A stretch of 64,000 nucleotides of DNA from Coniella vitis (GCA_011317545.1 WUJK01000007.1:1550001-1614000); one strand, 5' to 3'. Shown: positions 1-11,144, numbered from the stretch's first letter. Notes: generated by a model from the letters alone, not told the origin. Program-made: numbers and translations.

Positions 1-458
1 GGCGGAAGTTGTTCGAGAGGGCAGGAATGCTTGATAAATGAGTTTAGACTGCGGATCGACAGAGAGAGAGCATCTATGGTTGTTTTTTGGGACGTTTATG
101 TCCCTGGTGTCTTTTTCTGTTTTGTCTTTTTTTGTTGTAAATTACACGCATTGCACGGTATATGAAAATGAAGGTATAATCGGATGCAGCAGCAGACTCC
201 TTTTGCCTTTTGTGGTTTCGCAATTTACATAACACTTTTTTTGTTGCTTGAATTGGATAAGATTTATATCTTGATGTTTCAGGATGGCTTATTTTTTCTT
301 AAAACAGAGGTGTAATAGCGGTTATGTCGAGAGGAGAGGGTTATATAATATGCAAGAGGGGGGATTGAGGTTTTTTTTTGGTTTTTTTTTTTTTTTTCAA
401 ATTTCAATAAGCACTAGGCATTTAGTTTGACAACCATTCCTGATTTACAAAGGACTAC
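1..458. other. Intergenic leader, no gene seen
   Basis: No convincing coding sequence is visible. The stretch is T-rich, with a run near 370-398, and contains only short open frames without recognisable protein features. It may be the 3' flank of a gene outside the window. It ends at the 6-bp direct repeat that borders the inverted-repeat element described next. Confidence 0.5.
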
Positions 459-1075
459 TACGGAGGTCTGCAGGCTCATTATCCTATATTTCATTTTTAA
501 ATTATTTTTTCAGGAAATACAGCTATATATACTATCTATTCAGTAAATATACTATTAGTATATCTAGCCTTTTCACTCTCTTTTTTTCACCTCTCTTTTT
601 TTCACCTTTCTTTTCACTCTTTTTTTCTATCCTATACTATAAGAAAAGAGTGAAAAAAAAAAGAGTAAAAAAAAGAGAAAAAAGAAAAAAAGAAAAAAAA
701 AGAGAGGTAAAAAAAAGAAAGGTAAAAAAAGAGAGGTAAAAAAAGAGAGGTGAAAAAAGAGAGGTAAAAAAAGAGAGGTAAAAAAAGAGAGGTAAAAAAA
801 GAGAGGTGAAAAAAGAGAGGTAAAAAAAGAGAGGTAAAAAAGAGAGGTAAAAAAAGAGAGGTGAAAAAAGAGAGGTAAAAAAAGAGAGGTAAAAAAAGAG
901 AGGTGAAAAAAGAGAGGTAAAAAGAAAGAGTGAAAATAGGCGCTCCCGACGGTACTAAAAGGAGAGGCTATATACTAGTAGTGTACGAATTTAACTTAGT
1001 GAAAATTTTGATGAATTTCGATAAAAATTAATTCAAAAATGAAATATGGGATAATAAGCGCTGCAGACCTCCGTA
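459..1075. mobile_element. MITE-like element with terminal inverted repeats
   Basis: The ends are inverted repeats of about 45 bp. Both begin TACGGAGGTCTGCAG and then continue with similar but imperfect AT-rich sequence (TATTTCATTTTT in both). The element is flanked by the 6-bp direct repeat GACTAC at 453-458 and 1076-1081. An equally good reading is CTACGG...CCGTAG at 458-1076 with a 4-bp ACTA duplication. There is no transposase frame inside, so this would be a non-autonomous element mobilised in trans. The interior is a pyrimidine tract followed by a long purine tandem array, which is an unusual cargo. The superfamily cannot be assigned because the duplication length is ambiguous. Confidence 0.75.
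573..932. repeat. Purine/pyrimidine tandem array inside the MITE-like element
   Basis: From about 640 to 932 the + strand is almost pure purine, built from many copies of a 13-14 bp unit close to AAAAAAGAGAGGT, with A/G variants in the GGTGAA or GGTAAA joint. From 573 to 626 the same motif appears in inverse orientation as CTCTTTTTTTCACC, separated by a short AT spacer. The two arms could pair as a large hairpin, and the mirror-like purine tract could adopt a triplex. There are no unique spacers, so this is not a CRISPR array. Confidence 0.85.
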
Positions 1076-1179
1076 GACTACCTAGGTTATACTCGTTATG
1101 TCCCATGAATTAATGATATCAACAAGGTGACTCATTGATATATTCACAGCAGTGAACAGATTACGGCTCAGTCGCCCTC

Positions 1180-3891
1180 TCAGCTCACATCCGATTTAGC
1201 ATCTGAGATCTTCCCCCTTGTTCTGAGTTCTTTCAGGGCCACCCAGGTCTTTTGTGAGAACCTGAGGAAAGACTGCCAAGTTTGACCTGACGACGTATAA
1301 TACCAGGCCATATAAAGGCAGCCAAGATATGTCAGGACCGGGATGATGACAAAGGTCGCTATAAGAGCATATTTTGATGGGCGGACATTGTCGCCTTCAG
1401 AATTGGTGTTCAGAATAGGCAAGGCCCAAAGTCCCTATAGAAACTCTGATTAGGATCGTTTACGATTGCCCGAGGAAGGAGAAAGAAACAAAGGATAGAA
1501 CATGGTGCAAAGGAAAGTGGATAATCTTCTAGTGCCCGTTGACCTACCGTGATGAACCCCAGAGGGGTGTATACGATAGTGACCGCCGTGAAGACATATA
1601 TAGCACGGTTCAACGCGATCCCTTTCATCGCTTCTCTGAGTGAGGTTGCATTGAGCAACTATAGGAAGTATATTCGTCAGTGTCTCGCACAGCGTATTTG
1701 GACGAAAACAACTAGAAACTATGCCGCTGGTATAGATGAATAGATAGATAGATAGAGATATATTATAAGGTGGCAAGAAATGTCAGAAACTTACACCATC
1801 ACGTAACGACTTGACGTCCTCTGTCTTCCTGGCTATACGTTCCTGCAATATCTTCACTTGAGAAAGCAGCAACTGTGTTACTATATCTACCTGTTCATGA
1901 AAGGGCTTCGAAGCGCCATACACCCCTGGGAATAATTGTTCTGCTTCCTGGACTTTGTCTATCAGTATGTGCTTGGTTTGTTCCCATTCAGTAACGTGCT
2001 CGTCAATCCACTGATCTGCGATGCGCAGGATTTGAAGCACCGTAAAGTATTGCTTGGAAAGGCGCATCGAATCCGGGCTGTCAAACATAAACTGAGCCAA
2101 TCGTGTGTGGTTCATTGTGTCTGCCATCTATCACAAGCATTACTAACTTGAATTGTCGTTGCATGTGTATATCGTCAGGATACAATGTGGACCATATTCA
2201 TACCTTGAAACTGACAATCTGATCGATAGTGTTTAGTGTGGATTTCCAGCCTTGAGCCCATAGTTCGAGGAGCAAGAACAAGGCCACGAGAAAATGAGCG
2301 GGACCGGCGAGCTTTCCCGAGGTCCATGGGTTGATTCCAACCCTACTCCATGGCTGGTCTGGAGATAGGGTCTCGTGCGGGGTGGTTTTGAGTATTTGCG
2401 ATCCATCGCCGCCGAGAATAACGAGCAGAAACGTTCCGCATTCGGGGAACATGATGAGAGAGAGGGACAAGACCCGCTCTTGTAGATGCGCACTTTGCCC
2501 TTCCATCAAGTTGCTGATTTTGGCTTCTTGCCTGTGGAGGCACAAGATTTTGCCTGGGCTCGATTCTGGTTTCGGCGTTTGCTCACAGGGTTTGACTCGA
2601 ATAAAGTAGCGTAGATGATACTGGAGATGCAAGCGTGCATCATTTGAACGTGACCAGAGGCCTCTCTGAAGCTTGTACCAAGACCGATACGCGGACAAGT
2701 GAGATGGGTTAGCGAACGATATAAGGAAGCGCCTCAGGTCGTTGATTCCTTGTATTTGGACGATATCCCGTTCTGCAGAGCTCAAACTGGCAGGGCGACC
2801 GACAACACCAGAACTGGGACTGCTCCGATGGAAGGAGTATAGATGGACGAGCAAGGCGATGATGTCGACACTTATCACTGCCTCTGAGGAGTACGGAATC
2901 CAGTAAGGACCCTCCTCCCACAAATGGCTTCCTAGCCACCTTTCAAATGACGTTAGAGAAGAGCTCCCTCGTCCAGGTCCAAAGACAGTGGACTCACCAA
3001 ATCTTCCCAAGGCATTCGTCTTGGGGCGCATTGCCATTGTGGCTCACAATTGTTGGTTTGTCCTGATTATTAGATAATGCCTAAGGTTGTTCAGCGATGG
3101 GATCCATTGTATTAGTCCCATGAATCCGGCCGGACCAGAGTCGAAGTTCTATCAAGCTCTTATTGACGCAAGCAAGAGCGATGCTTACTTACAGCCGATT
3201 GGTGAAGCCTGCTATATTTTCGTAAACTTTCGAGATCATTTGGCCAATTAACATTCATCCACTGATCGAGACGTGAGCTTGTATCTTGTGACCTCGATAT
3301 AAAGGAGGCGACCACCCTCGCATTGATTTTCTCATCCCAGGGGCAACATATACGCAGATTGCGGGAAGAAATGTTGGCTTCGAAAAAATAATCCATGACG
3401 ATTCGATCTTTGAAAAGTCTCTTAGTGACTGCGGAGTTATATTCGTTCATGCGGCTGACCATCGAGTGATTCCAGGAGGCGTGGTGGCCATCCTCTGGAC
3501 GGTACAAGCCTGGTACGAATATACGAGGAGATAAGGGGCTTTCCACCGTGCTCTTCAACCTTTCCTGGGCCTGGGAAGCCGTCTGCGTCTGATTCAACTT
3601 CCTCAACTCAGCCAAAATGTCTTGCATGATTCTCTCCAACCCTGCTTGGCCGCTTAAGGCTGTTGTTGCATTGTCGGTCACGCCAGCTGATGTGTTTTCT
3701 TGGCCGTGTGCAGGCAATAGCAATCTTTTCTTTGCCTGGTGTTTGCGAGATAACGTGGGACTGCCTTGGCCATGGATGGGTCTGTTGTGCTCGGCGGATG
3801 GCGATCCATTTGCTTCTCGGTGGCTTTGAGAGAAGGAGGCGATGCTTAACCGGTGACTACCAGCATTCTGCTCGGAAGCTTCTCCAGACAT
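1180..3891 (-). CDS. CorA-like Mg2+ transporter family membrane protein
   Basis: Six exons can be joined in phase on the minus strand: 3891-3193, 3062-2998, 2939-2204, 2127-1795, 1658-1548 and 1434-1180, giving 732 aa. All junctions use GT-AG sites. The first ~130 residues are polar and low-complexity, and the middle is unlike any family I know. The C-terminal third matches fungal CorA-like proteins: a helical stretch leading into SLRDGLLNATSLRE (exon 4/5 junction), then two membrane spans, the first ending GFITGLWALP (about residues 643-654, across the exon 5/6 junction) and the second around residues 665-690. The bacterial GMN selectivity motif is absent, as is common in this fungal subfamily, so actual Mg2+ transport is inferred rather than shown. 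The splice model is supported by restoration of the conserved motifs at two junctions. Confidence 0.85.
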
Positions 3892-4502
3892 CTCGCGTGC
3901 CTGGGGAGAGAGAGAGAGGCTCGGGGCAGCGAGGACCCAGGTAGATGGTATACATAGTAAAAGGGCTTCCAGCCGTGTGGAAAAAGAAAAAAAGAGACAT
4001 AAAGGTCAAGATCTAGTGGGCGCAACTAATGCACTAAAGATAAATGCATATAACACCTTGAACCGGTGGAGAATCGTCGTATTGTGGCTATTGTGGCTGG
4101 GAGCACACCTTGTCCATCAGTACGAGTACGATTGCATGAGCATTGCTACCGTCCCCTCATTTCCTGATGCAAATCCCATGTAGTGACACGTCACGTCACG
4201 CCTTTACCCTACATATAAGCCATTCATCTATTCAGATATCTTGCCCAGCGCGGATTGCGGCGGTTTGGCGGACCTTGATGTTTTGTCAGCCTTGTATCTA
4301 TATCCGTGGCTGGAGAAGAAGAAGGGGGAGGAGGTCGAAACTCTGTATTTGGTCAACGTTACTGGCGAGTTCGGACGGTATTCGCCAGCCGGGCTACACG
4401 CATGACCAGATCGTAAGTTAGATCTAACAAGAAAAAGCTAATGATAGACCTATCTGCGTTCATTGGCCCCAGCCCCGGGGATTTCCCGATTGGGGAGATG
4501 AT
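3892..4502. other. Intergenic, upstream of the CorA-like gene
   Basis: No gene is recognised here. It should contain the promoter and 5' leader of the minus-strand CorA-like gene. A TACATAGT octamer lies at 3951-3958, one of a recurrent intergenic set. Short open frames are present but have no protein-like features. Confidence 0.4.
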
Positions 4503-4940
4503 TCATCTCCGGGGGTGAACGACGAAAGACAGACTACGCGGCCTTCGCAAACATCTAGGAACCCAGCCTTTATGCAGAGAGGGGCTAGCTACAGAGACGT
4601 AATTCATAACAAGAAGACTGTTGTTATGTGTCGGCATTTGCAGAGCGGCCAATTCAATGGATTCCTCGTTGTTCTGTTCACGAGCTGGTCTCGTTGGGCT
4701 TGTTTCTCCCTTCAAAGAACAACGACCAAAAGCGGAGCCAATTGCCACCAACGTATTCTCATCAAAAAGCCGATATATTACTGAAGCTACGAGTGAAATG
4801 AGCATGAAATCGTTCCATGTGTTGCCGGGTATTCTTGTGGCTGCCTTTGTCAGTGATGAAGCAGACGGACCGAGCCAGGCGTAGACTAGTATTCCGTGAG
4901 AAAAGAAGCTGTACCTTAGGTAATCATATTCAAGTAGCAA
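4503..4940 (-). CDS. Doubtful hypothetical ORF with one membrane-like segment
   Basis: This is an open frame of 145 codons that starts with ATG at 4940. It contains a hydrophobic segment near its middle (around WNDFMLISLVASVIY) and a basic C-terminus. I do not recognise the family. No splice sites, signal peptide or strong coding bias confirm it, and the opposite strand is also open over much of the interval. It could be a relic or a chance frame. It is listed because it is the only frame in this interval with a plausible start and a hydrophobic pattern. Confidence 0.2.
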   Translation of the reverse strand: MLLEYDYLRYSFFSHGILVYAWLGPSASSLTKAATRIPGNTWNDFMLISLVASVIYRLFDENTLVAIGSAFGRCSLKGETSPTRPAREQNNEESIELAALQMPTHNNSLLVMNYVSVASPSLHKGWVPRCLRRPRSLSFVVHPRR

Positions 4941-5161
4941 TAATATATACGTTCACGGAAAAATATTGGGAAAAGTTTTGGGTAGCTTAAAATAATTCAT
5001 GCCTGGTAGATTAAATGAATTTATCACACTTCCTCATTGACCGAGCCACTAGTGAAGCTCCAGGGTCATTGAAAATCGTTGCGTTGAAAGAAATAACATA
5101 ATAGATATATAAGTATTCAAACAACATTTCCCTCAACAAGTTCCATAAGGAACACAAAGAT

Positions 5162-5254
5162 GTCTACGTAGTATAGTGGATAGTACACCACATTGTGGCG
5201 CTTACTTAAGCAACAAGCCCTGTGGAAACCCATGTTCGATTCATGGCGTGGACA
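5162..5254 (+). tRNA. tRNA-His (anticodon GTG), intron-containing
   Basis: A full cloverleaf can be folded. The acceptor stem is GTCTACG (5162-5168) with CGTGGAC (5247-5253), discriminator A5254. The D-arm lies at 5171-5186. The anticodon stem is CCACA (5188-5192) with TGTGG (5221-5225), and the anticodon GTG is at 5195-5197. The T-arm is CCATG-TTCGATT-CATGG (5230-5246). A 21-nt intron (5199-5219) sits one base after the anticodon, the standard eukaryotic position. The internal A box TAGTATAGTGG fits the Pol III consensus, the B box is near-consensus, and a T5 terminator follows at 5257-5261. The acceptor stem contains T-A and T-G pairs where many His tRNAs have C-G, but pairing is kept, so the gene is probably functional. 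Confidence 0.9.
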
Positions 5255-5261
5255 AATTTTT

Positions 5262-6654
5262 GGAGATTTTTCGGGAGAAGTGTCTGGGGTTATGCGATTA
5301 CATTTTTTGCTTCCGGAATAATGTTTGAATTTATAATTTTGCAAACTTGGACTTCGATTGAAGGGCCGGTACTGTAACATCCCATTATGGGCTTCTTTCT
5401 GTTGTGTTTTTTCTATTTCTTGGTGAGGTTTTGGAGCAAAGGTCATCCATTCATTACCTGCCTTGCTGCTTTTAAAACCCCAAGATTCCTATCGCAATCC
5501 ACTACCGCTCGAAACCGCTGTATCGACCCCAATTCCACGCAATCATTGAGTCTGCAGCCTGTGGCCATCGATACGGGCAGTGTCAATCATTTCTCGCTTC
5601 AAACAAACGCATTCCGCTGCCACAATGAGCGGAAACCAGCATTGGTCGGCAGCGTGGTGATGGCGGGCGAATATGAATTTACGGCAGGGTGGCAGGGCTG
5701 TGTGGGCCAGCCCTAACCCTGCCCAGAAGCGGCTCCTCCAACACTGGACGGTTATATTCGCTCCGTGTCAAAGTCTCGTGTACAACGTCACCACTTTCGG
5801 CCACCTCAATCGGGAGATGTCCCTCGATCCTCCGCATCCTCTTCCAACACATGACCAAACATCACCAGGCGGTCCTGCCCGGTAGAGTATTGTGGGAAAA
5901 TGCAGTCAAAGCTTGGTACCGAGGGGCCTTGGCCGGTAGGCAGACCTGGTCTGGGCAATCCGGAGCCTTGCATCACGCGAGCTGAGCCACTTGACAGGTT
6001 TCTCGCGGCTAAATGAACAGTTGAGGCTCCTGGCATTAGTCGCCATGCTGTGCGTGATGGATGGTGACTGGGGTGTTGGAGACCATGGTGCTGTGTGTTC
6101 ATCAAGTCCAAGCCCCGCCGCCCGACATCCGAACCAAGGACGCTTGCCATGCTTCTCTTCACAATCAACGGTTGGTTTTGCCGGTAGAACTGCTTTGGGC
6201 TTCCCAGCCAGCCGCGAGAGACACGGGGACGATGGCCTTGCCATTGGGGCGACTTTCCATTTTTCTACTTAGCCTTTTCTCTCGAGGGCGTTGTGTTCTC
6301 TTCCGCAATTTCGGCTTAATGGATTTAACTCTGTGAGCACTGAGCGCCAGGGTGACAAGAAAACTGTTCTCTCCATAGTCAAGGACCAACAGCGGTTACC
6401 GCGATAGTACCATGCACATGCGTATAGTGTGCACAGTCCCGGGGCAAAGGGACGATTGCCAGCACTTGGTAGAGAGGATCTTTAGGCACAATGTGTTGGT
6501 GTATCTTGTTTGATAAAAGGAAGAGCAGCGCACGAGGAACAATGTCGGTGATGTCTTCAAGGCTCGTCTCAAACATTGCGTCTTTTTTAATTTTACAAAC
6601 CCTCTCTTTCCACTTTCGTACCTGGACAGCATTGACTCGTCAACACAAGACACC
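5262..6654. other. Intergenic, no gene recognised
   Basis: About 1.4 kb separates the tRNA from the esterase gene. Overlapping open frames occur on both strands around 5.7-6.3 kb, but none has recognisable domains, a signal peptide or consistent splice sites. The final few hundred bases should hold the esterase promoter and leader. Confidence 0.4.
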
Positions 6655-7765
6655 ATGAGGCCATCACAGTCACAACTTGCCCCCCTTCTTCTTCTTCTGG
6701 CTGCTTCTCTTCTTAACCAGCCCGTCACGGCCTCCCCCGTTGATGTCGAAGTCGCCCACGGAAAGCGCGTGACCTGTTCGAGCATCCACATCTTTGGCGC
6801 GCGCGAGACCACAGCCAGCGCAGGCTATGGCTCCTCCATTACCGTCGTGGACGGCATCCTCAGCGCCTACCCGGGCGCCACCGCCGAGGCCATCGTCTAC
6901 CCTGCGTGCGGCGGCCAGGCGTCCTGTGGCTCCGTCAGCTACTCGTCCTCGCTGATCCAAGGCACGGCGGCGGCGGCGGCGGCTGTCAATGCCTACAATG
7001 CAGCGTGTCCCAGTGCCGAGTTGGTTCTTGTTGGGTATTCGCAGGTATGTATATATGTCCTGGACACCACAAAAGGATGATTAGTTGACCATTGTTTTCT
7101 TGCTTTTTGGGGAATGGCAACAGGGCGCCGAGATCTTTGATAATGCTTTCTGCGGGGGCGGCGATCCGAATCAAGGGCTGACGTCGACGGCGGTGCCTAT
7201 AGCAGCCGCTGCGCTGGCTCAGATCAAGGCGGTGATTCTCCAGGGGGACCCTGAATATGTCTATGGGCTTCCATATGATGTAGGCTCGTGTACAGCCGGG
7301 GGTGTAGGTCTCTCCATTCTCTCTCTCTTTTTCTTATGGTTCCCATGCCGAGTTTGTCCAACACACGACACCCGAAAGACCACACTGCTAAACACACACT
7401 CATCACCGCAGTTTGACGCTCGCTCTCCCAGCTTTGTATGCGCAGGGGCCGCCAAGATCCAAAGCTACTGCGACGCAAGCGACCCCTACTGCTGCAATGG
7501 AAGCAACCTGGCGACCCACGAAGGCTACGGCGCCGAATACGGCTCTGCGGCCGTGGCGTTTGTCCAGAGCAAGCTGGGGTCTGCAGCGGCCACTACTACT
7601 GCTACTACGACTACGACTACCACAGCTGCGACTACTACGTCGACGACCGGTGGTGCCTGCTCGGCATTGTACGGGCAGTGTGGCGGGATTGGCTACACGG
7701 GGCCGACGTGCTGCTCCTCTGGGACGTGCAAGGCTTCGAATTCGTATTATTCTCAGTGTCTGTGA
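6655..7765 (+). CDS. axe1: Acetylxylan esterase (CE5) with C-terminal CBM1
   Basis: This secreted esterase removes acetyl groups from xylan during hemicellulose breakdown. Exons 6655-7044, 7124-7303 and 7412-7765 join in phase to give 307 aa. A signal peptide covers about residues 1-27. The CE5 (cutinase-like) domain has the nucleophile Ser129 in GYSQ, with Asp214 in CDASDPYCC and His226 in THEGYG completing the triad at the spacing known for the Trichoderma enzyme. A Thr-rich linker (about 246-272) leads to a 35-residue CBM1 cellulose-binding module (273-307) with the usual QCGG and YSQCL signatures. Domain order and length match Trichoderma-type AXE1 rather than a cutinase, which would lack the linker and CBM1. 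The first intron splits the gene directly after the nucleophile motif. Confidence 0.93.
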
Positions 7766-7967
7766 AGGGTTCTTTTTTGGAAAAAAAAAAGGGGGGGGGG
7801 TGGTTGGTTAATATTTGTGTGTGGGATATCTGCGTGGACGGTGGTATATATTCTGGTTGATGAACCGACATTCATTTTTCTTTTCCAGTATATGATGAAT
7901 ATGACAAGGCACAGACTGTGGAAAAAGCTGTAAAATAGTAGTCCCCCCAGCAAGAATCCCACCCCCT

Positions 7968-8172
7968 TCACTGGCCCAAAGAATCCACATACTCCCTCAC
8001 CAGGCTCTCAGCACTCTCATCATCACGCAACAGGCCCAAGCCCACGGCAGTCGAATCGTCGACCCTCTGGGGCCAGCTCCTCAGGATGCTTCTTGACGAG
8101 GGCTGCGGTCAGCCGCTGGCCGATGAAGCCTGCTGCGCCGGTGATGAGGATGGCTTGCTTCGAGGAGGCCAT
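7968..8172 (-). pseudogene. Internally deleted NAD(P)-dependent epimerase/dehydratase relic
   Basis: From ATG at 8172 the minus strand encodes a clean Rossmann start, MASSKQAILITGAAGFIGQR, with the GxxGxxG dinucleotide-binding motif, followed by about 29 more residues and a stop near 8023. In the overlapping +1 frame a tail like the C-terminus of the same kind of protein (LLRDDESAESLVREYV) ends with TGA at 7968. The N- and C-terminal ends of a roughly 300-residue NAD-dependent epimerase/dehydratase therefore seem to have been brought together, with loss of the catalytic middle and a frame change at about 8050. The exact family member cannot be named. It lies tail-to-tail with the esterase gene. 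Confidence 0.6.
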
Positions 8173-9103
8173 CGTGGCCGCTGGACGCTGGGTGGATGGG
8201 CAGTATCAGCGCAGCTGGGCGGCACTACGGGCGAGCAGGGCCAGCAAGGTAGGTTATCGTCTTGAACTCCAGCACGCAATAATGAACAAGAGGGTCGATG
8301 AGGACGGTGCATCAATCATCAAGGACTTGACGACGTGGTGACTGGTCCAGCATTTGGCTGTGCGGGGTCTCTGCATCGCACTGCGGGTCCGTGGCTTATA
8401 TATATATACCCAGACTAGTCATTTTTGAGTTGAGGCTGTGATCAGATGAACGAATAATCGGGATATGGCTGATCAGAAGCAGGTATTCGATACTATCGGT
8501 TGATCTGCGAATCATCACATAGTTTGCAACAAGTGGAATTATATATTCACACATTCAAGTCTATAAACTCACAAGAGAATACTATTGTATAAAACAAGTA
8601 TATATTGGACGAGCTCTTGTACGTATATACGTACAGGATTGATAGGTTCTGGATTGCTTCTTGATAATGATTAGTCAAGTAAAGGGAGAGTATTTTATAC
8701 AAAGTATATTCTACTAGATCCCTATAGGCTTACTTATACCATTGCTTACGTACGATTACTACCAGCATTAGTAGTATTCCAATAATATAGAAAGAAAATA
8801 GAGTGTGCACAAAGCTTAGTCATTAGCTGAAACAGGCGAAATAAAAGAGAGGTTAAAGAGTGTATTATTGTGTATATCTAACTGGAAAAAAGAGCTATTG
8901 TGCGAGTATTTGAGTGCCGCCGAAGCCATTGTTCTGCTTATGTAAAGCTCATTGTTGAGCTGACATAATAGCTTCCGGGTTAGGGTTGAATGCCACTGTC
9001 ACACTTGCACACCGGCTTGCTAGCGACACAAACATGGAACATTGAACTGTCCTTCTGCCTCTTCCTCTGCCTCCTTGATGCGAGTCCAGAAAAGAAGCAA
9101 AGG
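8173..9103. other. AT-rich intergenic stretch
   Basis: About 0.9 kb rich in A and T with short TA repeats (for example around 8399-8409) lies between the epimerase relic and the 3' end of the laccase gene. No gene, RNA or element with recognisable ends is seen. Base composition is more AT-rich than the neighbouring genes but CpA and TpG remain common, so it is not RIP-saturated. Confidence 0.45.
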
Positions 9104-11144
9104 CTAGATACCGTCGTCATCATCGGCCTCTGAATCGCCCGAGCTGGCGTCCCAGGCATCCCAAGCAGCACACGTGTCGCGCAGGTCCGTTTCATCGTAG
9201 AGCGCCTCAATCTCGTCCCTGCGCTCAACCCACTGCAGAGCAAAGCCCTGGTCGGTGTGCCAAGCGATGTGGCCTAGTAAATCACCAGTCTAAGTCAAAG
9301 AGCCCAAGGATAAAGGAAGAAGACGGGGGGAAAAAAAAAAAAAAAAAAAAAAAACGTACAGTGCATGAGCCAGACCCCAGGGTTGTCCGCCCGGAACGCA
9401 ATCGCAAGCCACCCGTTGGGCGGCAGCATGGTGACGTCGCGGCGCGGCGGGTTCACAAAGTTGAGCGTGGTGTTGTCCGCGCTGCTGTAGCTGCTGTCGT
9501 CTGCGCCGAGGACGTAAAAGTCGTGGCCGTGCAGGTGGATGGGGTGCGTGATGGAGTTGCTGTTCTCAATCAAGAGGTAGGTCCACTCGTCGGCCGTGGG
9601 CAGCTCAATGACGACCTGGCTGTCGTTGAAGGCCGTCACATTGTCAAAGATCTGCAGCGCCGTCGGGTTGTCCCAGTAGACCTGGAACGACGTCTCGCCA
9701 ATGGCCCAGCGGAGCCAGCCGTCGACGGAGCTCAAGGTGACATCGAGGTCGTTGGTCACGCCAAAGGTTTCGGATGCGTTGAGCGCCAGGTAGGGCACGA
9801 GACTTGCTGCGGGCTCGTTGGCGCAGTCGTTGGAGCCGACGCTGTAGCCTGTTGTTGTGGGAGTCGAGTTGCTGGCTGTAGGATGATGGAAATTGGGTGT
9901 GGTTAATGTCTGCATCAAGTCTGAGGGGAAAAATAAACCCCGAAAAAAAGAAGAAAAAGAAGGAATACCTACATCCATAGTGAATGATACCCTTGATGTT
10001 GTCCGGATAGGCATTGTCGCTGCAAAAGTCATCTGGGTAGGCTCGCAGCCAGAAATCACTGGCAACATCCTCTTGATCCGCCGTGACAATCACGTCGTAG
10101 CGCTGGCCCATGCCGATCGACAGCACGTCGGTAGTGTAGGGCACAATGGGCACAAAGTCGGTAGCGATGACCTCGAGCGTGTGGTTGTCAATGGAAAAGC
10201 GAAACATGGAGTCCACGGCCGAGTTGACCAGGCGGAGGAGGTACGACGAGCCGGGCTCGAAAGTGGCTTCCCACCAGGCCCCCACGGTCTGGTTGCCGCC
10301 GTCGTCCGTGTCTTCGTCGTAGACGTTGGTGCCGTTGATGAGCCCATTGTCCATGGTGGGGGGCCCAACGGTGCTGCCGTGGTTGGCGAGCTGGTCGATT
10401 GTCTTGTGAGACCAGTCGAGGACAAAGAGGTTGCCCAGGTCGTAGTCGTAGTTGGCCGTGGCCGGGCCGTTGATCTTGATGCCGCCAAAGACGCCCTCGT
10501 AGGCCTGGTACGCAAAGTGCGAGTGGTATCAGCTGCTGCCATACTGCGTGGCCCGCCACTTGTACGTGACCGAGTCGCCCGGCGCCGTGGGGCATTGGGT
10601 GATGGACACGACGCCGTCGGACGGGTTGGTGTAGTTTTGGCGGATGCCGTGGAAGTGGATCGAGGAGCCGTTGGCCGTCAGGCTGTTTGTGACGTGCACA
10701 ATCACCTCGTCGCCCCAGTCGGCCTCGATGGTTGGGCCGGGGATGGAGCCATTGACGGTCAGGACGTTGCGAGCCACACCGTCGGGCGAAGCAGTCATGT
10801 TCTGCAACTCGAACCAGTATTCGCGCACGACGCCTGTGTCTGGAACTACATCGTAGTACTGTTTTGGGGGGGTTCAAACAAAACAATTAGCCAAGTCTTC
10901 TCTATTTTAAGCACAATGTAGATTCTGACCGTACATTTGTGTCAATGCTGTAATCGCACCAGACTGAGCGGTCATCTGCAGTGTTTCCTGCACAAGCAGT
11001 GGCCTGCGTCTCTGTTGTTGTCGTCGTCTTCGTCGTCGTTGTTGTTGATAAAGAGTTGGATGCCCGTCTGGCAAATGAATGTGGGTTTGCAAGAGCCAGA
11101 GAAGCACAAAGTGCCACAGCGGATAGCAGTCTTGCCGCCATCAT
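9104..11144 (-). pseudogene. Laccase (multicopper oxidase) with an in-frame nonsense codon
   Basis: Exons 11144-10935, 10858-9973, 9875-9360 and 9273-9104 join in phase to a 593-codon ascomycete laccase. Visible features are a signal peptide, a Thr-rich N-terminal segment and the four copper-ligand motifs: HFHG, YHSHF, HPIHLHGHDF, and HCHIAWH rebuilt across the last intron. The C-terminus DDGI resembles the DSGL/I processing tail of ascomycete laccases. Codon 180, expected to be the Trp of the WYHSHF motif, is TGA (10531-10529). Every other codon and splice junction is intact, so inactivation looks recent, or the base is an assembly error or strain polymorphism. As written the product stops at 179 aa, before most copper ligands. 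Intron 3 starts with an almost pure T run on the coding strand. Confidence 0.88.

Noticed and set aside
640..932. Regularly repeated units resembling a CRISPR array
   Set aside because: Units are contiguous 13-14 bp purine repeats with no unique spacers, and the setting is eukaryotic and inside an inverted-repeat element. It is a tandem repeat.
10529..10531. In-frame TGA in laccase as a selenocysteine codon
   Set aside because: Laccases use Trp at this position, filamentous ascomycetes are not known to use selenocysteine, and no SECIS-like need exists. A nonsense mutation or base error is simpler.
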